DNA of 15,643 bases from CAYPCH01 sp964409165 (GCA_964409165.1 CAYPCH010000092.1:1-15643), one strand, 5' to 3'. Shown: positions 1 through 8,635, counted from the first letter of the stretch. Made by a program: numbers and translations. Notes: generated from the letters alone by a model not told the origin.

Positions 1-185
1 ATTAGCTTTTACATCTTTAGAATTAGCCTAAGGATAAAGTTATTAACATTTTTAATCTTATTTTAAAACTTATTAGTATAAAAGGTTTCAATAAAAATGA
101 CATTGCTATCGAGGGTATTTATTTTTTGACTCTTTATAAAGTACAAGTGCATGCAAATAGGCTTTTACTTGATTCTGGAATGTGA

Positions 186-191
186 TATAAT
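186..191 (+). promoter_or_regulatory. Extended -10 promoter element of the MutS-like gene
   Basis: TATAAT at 186-191 is preceded by TGA at 183-185, giving the extended -10 form TGnTATAAT. No good -35 hexamer is seen 17 bases upstream (TTTTAC at 163-168), which fits an extended -10 promoter. Transcription would begin near position 198, giving a very short leader that starts close to the GGAGG ribosome binding site at 199-203. Confidence 0.55.
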
Positions 192-212
192 TTACCGCGG
201 AGGCGATAACTA

Positions 213-2027
213 TTGGAAAACTATGACCCTGAGCAGGAATATTTGTTGCGTGAGAAGAAATACAAGGAACAGTTTGAAAAGGATAAACAACAATTCAATG
301 CATTAAGCAACTTGCGTCTGGTTGCGTTTTTAGGAATTATAACAGGAGCTGTTTTTTTATATTTGAGTTATTACATACTGGGAAGCGTATTATTTGTTAT
401 TTCGCTTGTTTCATTTATTATTCTAATTGTAATGCATGAAAAAGTAAAAGTTAGTAAGGAAAAAGCACTATCCTTAGTGGAAATAAATCAGAAAGCCCTT
501 GGAAGAATTAAAGGCGAATGGGTTGAATTTGAAGATAAGGGTGAAGAATTTATTGACCAGAAGCACCCTTATAGTATTGATCTGGACATATTTGGTCAGG
601 CATCGGTGTTTCAATGGATAAATACTACTGTAACGCCTATGGGAAGAAAGTTGCTGAAGGGTATTCTGACAAATCCGTTAAAAGACAGGGTTAAAATTAA
701 AGAGAGACAGGATGCAATTACTGAGTTGTCGGATAAGTTGGATTTAAGGCAGCAATTTCTTTCAGAGGGAAGTTTTGATGTTAAAGAAATGAAAGACCCA
801 GATGACTTGCTGGAATGGGCCAATAATAAGAATCCCATGTTCAGATATGCGTGGGTAGGATGGGGCGTAAAAATACTTACTGCATTGACAGTGGTTTCAA
901 TATTTTTACCATTTCTAAGCTTCGGATTTTTTCTTTATATGACAATACCGCTTTTACTTATTCAGGCAATTTTGTTTATTGTTAAACTTAAGTACTACTT
1001 CAATGTTTTTGAGGTTGCCGGACGGTATAAGGATCAGATTTCCGTATTACAAAAGCTGTTGACGGTTATTGAAAATGAGAGTTTTGAATCAAGGCATTTG
1101 AAAGGGATTAAAGAAGGCTTGACTCATAAAAAAGGAAGTACTACTTCTGGTGAGATCAGAGAATTATCTGTTATAGTAGACATGATGAGCTTTAAGTATA
1201 GCCCAGCATTCTATCTTTTACTTAATCTTATTTTTTTGTGGGATTATCATTGTATGGTTTTGCTGGAAAGATGGAAAGAACAATCAGGTCATAATATAGG
1301 TAAATGGCTTGATGCAGTCGGAAGATTTGATGAGCTTATAAGCCTTGCAAATGTACGGTATGATAATCCCGAGTGGTGTATTCCTCAGATTACAAACAAG
1401 AAGCATTTCTTTTCGGCAAAAGGTATGGGACACCCGCTTTTACCCAAGGGAAGTCGCATTTGCAATGATCTTGATATAAATGGGTTTGGCAATGTTTTAT
1501 TGATAACAGGATCGAATATGTCTGGGAAAAGTACACTTTTAAGAACTGTGGGACTGAATTTGATTCTTGCCTGTACAGGAGTTCCGGTTTGTGCAATTGA
1601 CTTTAAGTGCTCGGTTATGGATGTTTATACGTCAATGAGGGTAAACGATAACCTGGAAAAAAAGATTTCTTCGTTTTATGCTGAATTGTTAAGAATAAAG
1701 ACAATAATTGAAGCTGCAAGCACGGATAACTCTCTTTTATTTTTATTGGATGAGGTTTTTAGAGGAACCAACACAAGAGACCGTCATGCAGGAGCGAGTG
1801 CAGTATTGAGAAAACTTAGTAAAATGGGTGCAGTAGGACTTGTTTCTACGCATGACCTTGAGCTAGGCGAACTGGAAAATGATAAGGATATGTATTTGAG
1901 AAACTACCATTTTGTTGAGAGTTATGATAACAATCGAATAGTTTTTGACTATAAATTATATCCGGGTGTATCAAAGACTACAAATGCAATTTACTTAATG
2001 AAAATGGTTGGAATTAATGAGTTTTAG
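213..2027 (+). CDS. Membrane-anchored MutS-family ATPase
   Basis: This 604-residue protein has the MutS core and ATPase domains but no mismatch-recognition domain and no C-terminal Smr nuclease domain. It starts at TTG, chosen because GGAGG (199-203) lies nine bases upstream. Hydrophobic segments are visible at about residues 35-52, 55-74, 217-235 and 237-257, so the protein is probably membrane-embedded in two hairpins. The part between them resembles the MutS lever/clamp region (about 120-210 and 260-420). The ATPase follows: Walker A GSNMSGKST at 433-441, Walker B ending in D513-E514, and the switch histidine H547 in STHD. All ATPase motifs are intact. Family members are annotated as MutS-like mismatch repair proteins, but the membrane segments and missing DNA-reading domain make classical mismatch repair unlikely; the true role is unknown. 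It appears monocistronic. Family assignment is secure, function is not. Confidence 0.9.
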   Translation: MENYDPEQEYLLREKKYKEQFEKDKQQFNALSNLRLVAFLGIITGAVFLYLSYYILGSVLFVISLVSFIILIVMHEKVKVSKEKALSLVEINQKALGRIKGEWVEFEDKGEEFIDQKHPYSIDLDIFGQASVFQWINTTVTPMGRKLLKGILTNPLKDRVKIKERQDAITELSDKLDLRQQFLSEGSFDVKEMKDPDDLLEWANNKNPMFRYAWVGWGVKILTALTVVSIFLPFLSFGFFLYMTIPLLLIQAILFIVKLKYYFNVFEVAGRYKDQISVLQKLLTVIENESFESRHLKGIKEGLTHKKGSTTSGEIRELSVIVDMMSFKYSPAFYLLLNLIFLWDYHCMVLLERWKEQSGHNIGKWLDAVGRFDELISLANVRYDNPEWCIPQITNKKHFFSAKGMGHPLLPKGSRICNDLDINGFGNVLLITGSNMSGKSTLLRTVGLNLILACTGVPVCAIDFKCSVMDVYTSMRVNDNLEKKISSFYAELLRIKTIIEAASTDNSLLFLLDEVFRGTNTRDRHAGASAVLRKLSKMGAVGLVSTHDLELGELENDKDMYLRNYHFVESYDNNRIVFDYKLYPGVSKTTNAIYLMKMVGINEF

Positions 2028-2559
2028 CATTGTCTGTTGATTAATAAAATTGAGTGCCTAAAAAAGATAATAAATCAAAAAAAGGTGACGAATCCAAAGA
2101 AGGTAATAGAGCGAATTATGCAAAAGAATATCGTATTTCCGGAGTGGAAGGGAATGAGATGGCGAGAGAGTCTGTTCTTTTTTTGTTTTAAACCCCCTTA
2201 AAGCTATGTACATTTTCGAATTTATATTATAAAATGTAGTTATATCAATTTGTTTGTTAGTATTGACCCTTGAAGGGTAAGGGGAGGTACGAATTAAATT
2301 AAATATTTTGTCTTGATTGTCTTAATAAAGTACGAAGCAGTAGTCATTTCACAAACACAGTATCAGAAGTATTATTTCGAGTTTGTTTTCTTTCATTATA
2401 ATAAATTTAGTACAAGAAGTAGCGTGTTATCAGTATTTCATTTACGATTTGTTATTTCAAGACACCCTTAGAGGTTATAAAATTATTTATATTTATATTT
2501 TAATGCTTATGCCGGGAGGTGAAATATTTACGATAATGATATAAAATATTTCAGTTCAT
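2028..2559. other. Intergenic region upstream of the GH9 cellulase gene
   Basis: This 532-base AT-rich stretch shows no convincing gene. It holds a SigI-like promoter (2192-2220), a palindrome with a second weaker copy of the same promoter pattern (2266-2293), and a strong Shine-Dalgarno sequence at 2514-2520 that is far from the gene start. A TATAAT at 2397-2402 and a TATAAA at 2476-2481 could be sigma-A -10 boxes, but neither has a clear -35 partner. No terminator for the preceding gene was found. If the SigI-like site is used, the cellulase mRNA has a leader of over 300 bases. Confidence 0.6.
2192..2220 (+). promoter_or_regulatory. Probable SigI-type promoter of the GH9 cellulase gene
   Basis: ACCCCC at 2192-2197, continuing as CCCTTAAA to 2202, is followed by CGAA at 2217-2220 with 14 bases between TTAAA and CGAA. 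A T/A-rich tract (2177-2192) precedes the C run. From memory, SigI promoters of Bacillus and of cellulosome-forming Clostridia have a C-rich -35 box and a CGAA/CGTA-type -10 box. The location upstream of a cellulosomal gene fits this: in C. thermocellum several SigI/RsgI pairs sense polysaccharides and switch on such genes. Which SigI paralogue would act cannot be told from sequence. Confidence 0.55.
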
Positions 2560-5451
2560 ATGAAGAATTTTTGGGGGAGAGTGAGTGTTTCAATGATAAG
2601 AAAATCTTATGCAAAAAGAATTCAGGCTTTTGTTTTAGTAGCATGCATGTTAAGTTCAATACTAAGCACTATGATTGTCTTAACACCGATTAGTAGTGCT
2701 GCTGAAGTTGAATACAACTTTGCAAAAGCTTTGCAATTATCGCTTTATTTCTATGACGCAAACAAATGCGGTGAGGGAATAACGGGGGGATGTCTTGAAT
2801 GGAGAGGAGACTGTCACGTAGAGGATAATGCTATTCCGCTTATTCCTAAGAATGAAGAGAGCTTCGGTACTAACTTGTCAAAGGCATTTATAGATGCAAA
2901 CAAGAAGTATTTGGATCCGGACGGAGACGGTACTGTGGATTTGAGCGGCGGAATGCATGACGCCGGAGACCACGTGAAATTCGGACTTCCTGGTACATAT
3001 GCAGGTTCCACAGTCGGATGGGGCTTTTATGAATTTAGAGAGGCTTATGAAAAGACAGGTCAGGATGAGCATGCAAAGGAAATTCTCAGATGGTTTAATG
3101 ATTTTTTTCTCAAATGTTCATTTTTTGATGAAAATGGAGAAATTATTGCTTTCTGTTATCAAGTGGGAGAAGGGAATATTGACCATAATTTCTGGAATCC
3201 GCCTGAACTTCAGGATTCAAAGGTTTTAAAACTTTTTGCAAGACCTGCATATTTTGCAACGCCTGAAACACCTGCAAGTGATATGTGTGCAGGTGCAGCA
3301 GCATCTCTTGCAATAAATTACCTGAATTTTAAAGATGAAGATCCTGAGTATGCTAAGGAAAGTTTGGATACAGCCATAGCCCTTTATGAATTTGCTAAAA
3401 AATATAGAGGTTTGGGTTATGACGGAGGTTTCTATACTTCATCCTACGATTACGATGAATTGTCTTGGGCTGCTGTATGGCTCAATATTATTACAGGAGA
3501 TATGCAGTATATTGATGATATTATATCAGTTGACGAGGATGGATACTATACAGGTTATATGCAAAGAATTATAAAGGATACAGGAAATACTTGGCAGAAT
3601 ATATGGGTGCACTGTTGGGATACAATTTGGGGTGGAGTATTTGCAAAGCTTGCTCCTATAACAGATACCGACAGAGATTGGTATATTTTCCGTTGGAACC
3701 TTGAATACTGGTCAGGAATTCCGCATGAAAACACAGGGGATACAACTTTTCTTTCCCAAAGTCCAGCGGGTTTCAGCGTTGTAAATCCATACGGTTCTAC
3801 AAGGTATAACACTGCGGCACAGCTATGTGCGCTGGTTTACAGGAAGGAAACAGGAAGAACAGATTTTGCTGATTGGTCAAAAAATCAAATGGAATACATC
3901 ATGGGTAATAATCCTATGGAACGAAGTTATATTGTAGGTTATTCTGAGAACTGTGCAAAGCACCCTCATCACCGTGCTGCTCACGGTTCAAAGACGTTGA
4001 GCATGCTGGATCCGCCGGAACACCGTCATACACTTTGGGGGGCTCTGGTTGGAGGTCCTGATTTGGAAGACTATCATAAAGATGAGACTACCGATTATGT
4101 TTATAACGAGGTTGCAATAGACTATAATGCTGCGTTTGTGGGTGCATGTGCAGGATTATGGTATTACTATGGAGAAGATTTGGGACATAAGGCTATTGAA
4201 GGGGAATTCCCTCCAAAAGAACCTCCTGTTGACGAATTTTACCTCGAAGCGAAGGTAGAGCAGGAAAATAAAGAAAGAACGCAGGTAACAATGAAAATAT
4301 ATAATTTTTCCTGTCACCCTCCGCGTTTTGAAGACGGAATGATGACCAGATACTTCTTCAATATTAATGAATTGCTTAATGCAGGGCAGACAATTGACGA
4401 TGTCCGTTTGGAAGTATACTATGACGAGAATAAGGCCGGTTATGATGGTGAGGTAGCTCCTTCAGGTCCGGTAAAATATGATGATAACGGAATATATTAT
4501 GTTGAGTTTGACTGGAGTGGACGCATTATATACGGCACACGCGAACTGCAGTTTGCATTGATAGTTGGACAGGATTCTAATTACAATAGCAACTGGGATC
4601 ATACAAATGACTTCAGCCGTGATGGACTTACGGGTGAATATGCTTTGACTGAAAAGATTCCTTTGTATTTGGACGGAGTTAAGGTATTCGGCAATGAGCC
4701 ACCTAAAGGTAATTCTACTGCTGAGCCGAGCAATGACCCTAATGTCACACCTTCACCAACGCCACTGAGCACACCGTCCCTACAGGTTATGTACCAATGT
4801 GGCGAGCCAGATACAGCAAGTGATATCAGGGCTTCGATTAGAATTAAGAATACAGGAAGAACGGCTGTAGATCTCTCCGATGTGAAGGTGCGTTATTGGT
4901 ATACAAAAGAGGGAGCTGCATCACAGACCTTCTCATGTGATTATGCTCATATGGATGCAGAAAAAGTTACAGGAAAATTTGTCGACGTTGGGGAACCGGC
5001 AGAAGATGCTGACAATTACCTTGAAATAGGATTTGCAGATAATGCTGGAAGCCTTGGTCCGGGAGCCGATACAGGCGTAATACAGTTTCGGATTGTAAAC
5101 GGAAGTTTTGGAAGCTATGATCTGAGTAACGATTACTCCTATGATGCTAAAGCAAAGGATTTTGTTTTGAATTCAAAGCTTACCGCATATGTTAAGTCGG
5201 AATTGGCTTATGGTGTTCCGCCGATAAAAGAGCCTATTATTGATATTGTTTACGGTGATTTGAATGATGACGGTGTTGTTAATTCTACAGACTATTCCAT
5301 TTTGAAAAGGTATATATTAGGCACTATAGAGAACGTGCCGAAAATACAGAATGGAGACCTGAATGGGGATGGCTCTATAAACTCCACCGATTACGGCTTG
5401 CTCAAGAGGTATATATTAGGTCTTATACCCACTATACCCATTATACAATAG
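2560..5451 (+). CDS. Cellulosomal endoglucanase, GH9-CBM3c-CBM3b-dockerin I
   Basis: A secreted cellulase of 963 residues that attacks beta-1,4-glucan outside the cell as part of the cellulosome. Order of parts: signal peptide with cleavage likely after A48; GH9 catalytic domain about 50-545, with D134 and D137 in DAGDH (nucleophilic water/base), the HHR motif at 470-472 and acid E517; CBM3c about 558-712, which usually feeds the cellulose chain to the GH9 site; Pro/Thr/Ser linker about 714-740; a second CBM3 about 741-890; and a type I dockerin about 898-960, with calcium loops at D900 and D933 and Ser-Thr pairs at 909-910 and 942-943. This matches the layout and length of C. thermocellum Cel9U and Cel9V. 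The start is uncertain: ATG 2560 has no ribosome site, while ATG 2593 (M12) has GGGGGAG at 2573-2579 and gives a more typical signal peptide. A SigI-like promoter lies upstream. Confidence 0.93.
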   Translation: MKNFWGRVSVSMIRKSYAKRIQAFVLVACMLSSILSTMIVLTPISSAAEVEYNFAKALQLSLYFYDANKCGEGITGGCLEWRGDCHVEDNAIPLIPKNEESFGTNLSKAFIDANKKYLDPDGDGTVDLSGGMHDAGDHVKFGLPGTYAGSTVGWGFYEFREAYEKTGQDEHAKEILRWFNDFFLKCSFFDENGEIIAFCYQVGEGNIDHNFWNPPELQDSKVLKLFARPAYFATPETPASDMCAGAAASLAINYLNFKDEDPEYAKESLDTAIALYEFAKKYRGLGYDGGFYTSSYDYDELSWAAVWLNIITGDMQYIDDIISVDEDGYYTGYMQRIIKDTGNTWQNIWVHCWDTIWGGVFAKLAPITDTDRDWYIFRWNLEYWSGIPHENTGDTTFLSQSPAGFSVVNPYGSTRYNTAAQLCALVYRKETGRTDFADWSKNQMEYIMGNNPMERSYIVGYSENCAKHPHHRAAHGSKTLSMLDPPEHRHTLWGALVGGPDLEDYHKDETTDYVYNEVAIDYNAAFVGACAGLWYYYGEDLGHKAIEGEFPPKEPPVDEFYLEAKVEQENKERTQVTMKIYNFSCHPPRFEDGMMTRYFFNINELLNAGQTIDDVRLEVYYDENKAGYDGEVAPSGPVKYDDNGIYYVEFDWSGRIIYGTRELQFALIVGQDSNYNSNWDHTNDFSRDGLTGEYALTEKIPLYLDGVKVFGNEPPKGNSTAEPSNDPNVTPSPTPLSTPSLQVMYQCGEPDTASDIRASIRIKNTGRTAVDLSDVKVRYWYTKEGAASQTFSCDYAHMDAEKVTGKFVDVGEPAEDADNYLEIGFADNAGSLGPGADTGVIQFRIVNGSFGSYDLSNDYSYDAKAKDFVLNSKLTAYVKSELAYGVPPIKEPIIDIVYGDLNDDGVVNSTDYSILKRYILGTIENVPKIQNGDLNGDGSINSTDYGLLKRYILGLIPTIPIIQ

Positions 5452-5495
5452 AGTGATAGAAGAGATAAATGATTTTACAAATTGTAATGACATGA

Positions 5496-5526
5496 ATAAG
5501 CCCTGTGGTTTAACCGCAGGGCTTAT
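5496..5526. terminator. Hairpin between the convergent GH9 and GH3 genes
   Basis: A 14-bp stem (5496-5509 with 5513-5526, one G-T pair) closes a three-base loop. It begins 44 bases after the GH9 stop and lies 57 bases beyond the GH3 stop on the other strand. There is no proper T tract on either side, so it may be a weak bidirectional terminator or an mRNA 3'-end stabiliser. Confidence 0.65.
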
Positions 5527-5583
5527 CTATAATATTTCACTCACCGATTAAATTGTTGTTGTCACAAAAAGCAGAAGAACACT

Positions 5584-7776
5584 TTATTTTTCTATAAATA
5601 CTTCAAAAATTGTTTTTAACAAATCCTTATCCATTGAAGAACTTCCAACCATAATCTCGAACTCACCAGGTTCAACTACTGACATTAGGTTTCTGTCAAT
5701 TAGTGCCAAGGATGAAACCGGTATTTCGAGATTTACGGTCTTTGTTTCTCCGGGATCTAAAGTAATACGTCCAAATGCTTTCAGTTCCTTTATAGGAGTG
5801 GTAACCGAGCTGCACATGTCATTTACATAAGCCTGTACTATTTCTGTACCCTTAAGGTTTCCTGTGTTTTTTACATCAACAGATACTGTAAGTGTATCTG
5901 TTTGAGTTAGTTTTGTTTTAGAAAGAGACAGATTGGAGTACTCGAAGGTTGTGTACGAAAGTCCAAAACCGAAGGAAAACAAAGGTTCGACAGGCATATC
6001 AATATATTTGTCAGTATGCCATCCAGGATATTGATTATAGAAAACTGGTTGTTGGCCTACTGCTACAGGGAAAGATATGGACAGTTTAGCGCAGGGGTTA
6101 AAATCACCGAAAAGTATTGATGCAACAGCATTGCCACCTTCCATTCCAGGATTCCAGGCTTCCAGGATTGCGTCTACATTTTCCTTTATCCAAGGCACGG
6201 TGAGAGGTTTGCCGTTTAGCAGAACTGCGGTAAGGGGTTTTCCGGTTGACTTAAGAGCTTCAAGAAGTTTTTGTTGAGAGCCGGTAAGGTCAAGGTTTGC
6301 TCTATCACGGAATTCACCGTTGAGTACAATGGTATCACCGACTACAGCTATTACTGCATCTGCTTTATTTGCCGTTTCAACTGCTTTGTTTATGTTTTGT
6401 ATGTCAGGGTCTATAGTATCACAGCCCTTTTCGTATAACACTTCAATATCACATCCAGCACGTTTCTTTATTCCTTCAAGAATTGTTGTAATAGATGTTA
6501 TGTCGTAATTGCTGTTATATTCTAAAGTTGGTCTTTCCGGATGACGTCTTGGACCGAATGACCAATCGCCAAGAAGTGCCTGAACATCATCAGCATTTGG
6601 ACCTATAACAGCAATTTTCTTTATATTGTCTGTCAGCGGAAGAGTATTGTTTTGATTTTTTAGAAGCACTATTGATTCCAAGGCGCTCTCATAAGATGCT
6701 TTTTTATGATCTTCACATCCTATAGACATTCTGGCATTGCCTGTTTGGGGATATCTTTTGTGATCAAACAGTCCAAGCCTGAACTTCATAAGGAGAATTC
6801 TACCACAAGCTTCATCAATGAGCTCTTCCTTTATTACACCTTCTCTTACCAGTTCGCAGGCGTTTTCATAAAATTCTGGAGTTGACATTATCATATCGTT
6901 TCCTGCTAATACAGATGTTTTACATCCGTCCTTTAAGGTGGGAGAAACTTTTTGCCTTCTGTACAGGTTCCCTGCATTGTCCCAGTCTGTAATTACAATT
7001 CCGTCAAATCCCCACTCTTTTTTTAAAATGTCCTTTATAAGCCATTCGTTAGCTGAGCAAGGAGTTCCGTCAATTGAATGATAAGCCATCATAAAGCTTA
7101 AGCATCCTGCATCCGATACCGCTTTGAAAGGGGGAAGGAAAATAGTTTTAAGCTTTCTTGCAGAAACATCACATTCCGATGAATCACGCCCCCCCTGTGT
7201 TTCACCGTATGCTACGAAATGTTTGGCGCACGCTATAATACTGTAAGGATCAGAAATATCCGTACCTTGGTATCCCTTTACAATTGCACTGCCAAGTACT
7301 CCTGATAGATAAGGGTCTTCTCCGAATGTTTCATCCACCCGACCCCATCTTGCATCCCTAGCGAGGCAAAGCACAGGTGAGAATGTCCAGTGAAGTCCTG
7401 TAAGGGATACTTCTTTTGCAGTTATACGTCCAATTTCCTCTATAAGATCCGGATTCCAACTTGAGGACATTCCAAGCTGGCTTGGAAAAACTGTAGCTCC
7501 GCTGTAAAAAGCATGTCCATGTATTGCATCAATTCCAAAGATAAGTGGTATACCTAGCCTTGTTTCTTCAGAAGCAATTTTCTGAAGACGGACTGCTTCA
7601 TCATCAATTACATGCAGAAATGAGCCTATATTTCTTTCCCTGATCCACATTTCTGGGTCAAGATGTCCGTCAATCTGGCACATTTGACCTATTTTTTCTT
7701 CTATTGTCATTCGTGACAAAAGATCCTTTGTTCTTTGTTGAGGAGAACAGCTTGGGTCTTTATAAATCTCAGACAT
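5584..7776 (-). CDS. Cytoplasmic GH3 beta-glucosidase/beta-glycosidase
   Basis: The 730-residue product is a glycoside hydrolase family 3 enzyme, releasing terminal sugars from beta-linked oligosaccharides such as cellodextrins. The ATG at 7776 is chosen because GGAGG lies seven bases before it; an upstream in-frame ATG at 7821 lacks such a site. The N-terminal barrel (about 15-350) carries the nucleophile D264 in TDW, KHF at 185-187 and GEDP at 152-155. The alpha/beta sandwich domain (about 375-600) supplies the likely acid/base E488 in GEFRDR. A fibronectin III-like domain ends the protein (about 650-730). The pattern resembles the BglX-like branch of GH3, not C. thermocellum BglB, whose N-terminus differs. 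There is no signal peptide, so it should act on imported oligosaccharides. Its exact specificity (gluco-, xylo- or mixed) cannot be decided. It is convergent with the GH9 gene. Confidence 0.92.
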   Translation of the reverse strand: MSEIYKDPSCSPQQRTKDLLSRMTIEEKIGQMCQIDGHLDPEMWIRERNIGSFLHVIDDEAVRLQKIASEETRLGIPLIFGIDAIHGHAFYSGATVFPSQLGMSSSWNPDLIEEIGRITAKEVSLTGLHWTFSPVLCLARDARWGRVDETFGEDPYLSGVLGSAIVKGYQGTDISDPYSIIACAKHFVAYGETQGGRDSSECDVSARKLKTIFLPPFKAVSDAGCLSFMMAYHSIDGTPCSANEWLIKDILKKEWGFDGIVITDWDNAGNLYRRQKVSPTLKDGCKTSVLAGNDMIMSTPEFYENACELVREGVIKEELIDEACGRILLMKFRLGLFDHKRYPQTGNARMSIGCEDHKKASYESALESIVLLKNQNNTLPLTDNIKKIAVIGPNADDVQALLGDWSFGPRRHPERPTLEYNSNYDITSITTILEGIKKRAGCDIEVLYEKGCDTIDPDIQNINKAVETANKADAVIAVVGDTIVLNGEFRDRANLDLTGSQQKLLEALKSTGKPLTAVLLNGKPLTVPWIKENVDAILEAWNPGMEGGNAVASILFGDFNPCAKLSISFPVAVGQQPVFYNQYPGWHTDKYIDMPVEPLFSFGFGLSYTTFEYSNLSLSKTKLTQTDTLTVSVDVKNTGNLKGTEIVQAYVNDMCSSVTTPIKELKAFGRITLDPGETKTVNLEIPVSSLALIDRNLMSVVEPGEFEIMVGSSSMDKDLLKTIFEVFIEK

Positions 7777-8141
7777 TTTAAAACCTCCAGTTTGTATTTG
7801 TAGTGCATATTCAAATTGCAAAAATGATTGAATATTAATACTGTTATTTTCTCATTATTTCTATTTAAAGACAAGAGTATTTCAATGCATACGATACATA
7901 TGGCTATAGAAACAAAGAAGAAATAAAAGAAAATGAGACTTGTCAAACACAACCAATTGGGATAAAATATTATTATAGCTTTTTTAATAATTTATGTACT
8001 ATTTTGTCACTTCGTATTAATTTTCTTAAGCTTTTAATGATATTTATCATTTTATAGCCCAGGTCAATTGATTTGGGAGTGGATTTGTTGAGAGGTTTTG
8101 TACTGTTTTGATAGTGTTATAAAGTTTCAGGAGGTTTGCGT
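7777..8141. other. Divergent intergenic region, GH3 and zinc-ribbon genes
   Basis: This 365-base AT-rich region lies between two divergently read genes and must hold both promoters. On the minus strand TTGAAA (7885-7880) could be a -35 for the GH3 gene, but the -10 options 15-18 bases on are poor. On the plus strand TATAAA (8118-8123) precedes the zinc-ribbon gene, but it lies only five bases before the ribosome binding site. No gene, repeat or convincing operator is seen. Confidence 0.5.
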
Positions 8142-8519
8142 ATGATAATATTCGGATGGGGACACAAAACAGCAAGGAATTTTGGACCAGTTAGAAAAAT
8201 ACGCTGTGGTAATTGTAGCAACGAAACCAACTGGCATTTGCAAAAGTTGACCACATGGTTTACTTTGTTCTTTATCCCCGTTATACCTTATCAGATGAAT
8301 TATTTGCTTGTATGCCCGGTGTGCAGGTGTTGTGTTGATGTTAAGAAGGAAGAGTTTGATAAATTAAGAGAGCTTATAAATAATGCTGAAAATCAGAACG
8401 ATGTTGATGCTACCCAGTTTGACAGTGTTCTATCTGATGCAGGAGCAATCAGAAGGACGGAAACTCAGTTGAACTTTATCAGGCAGATGAAGGAACTTGA
8501 AATGAAAAGAGAAGATTAA
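8142..8519 (+). CDS. Small zinc-ribbon protein
   Basis: A 125-residue protein with two Cys pairs, C22-x2-C25 and C58-x2-C61, that should bind one zinc ion as a zinc ribbon; C63 and C64 add further thiols. Between the pairs is a hydrophobic stretch (about 36-57, rich in Phe, Leu, Ile, Val and Pro), so this part may insert into or lie on the membrane. The rest is a charged helical tail. ATG 8142 is chosen because AGGAGG (8129-8134) lies seven bases upstream; a TTG two codons earlier is too close. Proteins of this layout are common in Firmicutes and are annotated only as zinc-ribbon domain proteins; their function is unknown. It is a single-gene unit, with a strong terminator just downstream. 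Confidence 0.8.
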   Translation: MIIFGWGHKTARNFGPVRKIRCGNCSNETNWHLQKLTTWFTLFFIPVIPYQMNYLLVCPVCRCCVDVKKEEFDKLRELINNAENQNDVDATQFDSVLSDAGAIRRTETQLNFIRQMKELEMKRED

Positions 8520-8561
8520 ACCGGTGCTTGTCACCTAAGTTATTAACTTATTGATCAATGT

Positions 8562-8599
8562 AACACCTCCTGTTATAATCTGGAACAGGAGGTGTTTTT
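8562..8599 (+). terminator. Rho-independent terminator after the zinc-ribbon gene
   Basis: A perfect 13-bp stem (8562-8574 with 8584-8596) and a nine-base loop are followed directly by a run of T (8595-8599). It ends the zinc-ribbon transcript. Confidence 0.92.
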
Positions 8600-8635
8600 A
8601 TTAGTGCTATTTCCTGAAAGGAAATCCGGCAAAAA
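8595..8635 (+). repeat. 41-base dispersed repeat, copy 1
   Basis: Starting in the T tract of the terminator, this sequence matches 15589-15629 with two mismatches in 41 bases. Its core ATTTCCTGAAAGGAAAT (8609-8625) is a hairpin with a 7-bp stem and a GAA loop, followed by CCGGCAAAAA. Both copies sit directly after a terminator. The palindromic, extragenic character is like a REP element. Its last six codons also read in frame with the coding remnant that follows. Confidence 0.7.

Noticed and set aside
2084..2200. Small open frame (GTG start, about 38 residues) after the MutS-like gene
   Set aside because: No ribosome binding site, low-complexity end, and it overlaps the SigI-like promoter.
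7777..7821. Longer GH3 start at 7821 adding 15 residues
   Set aside because: No ribosome site there, the extra residues are not like a signal peptide, and GGAGG sits at ideal distance from 7776.
7885..7899. Imperfect palindrome ATGCATACGATACAT upstream of the GH3 gene, resembling a LacI-family operator
   Set aside because: Only five of seven pairs match and the central pairs fail; such a site is expected by chance in AT-rich DNA.
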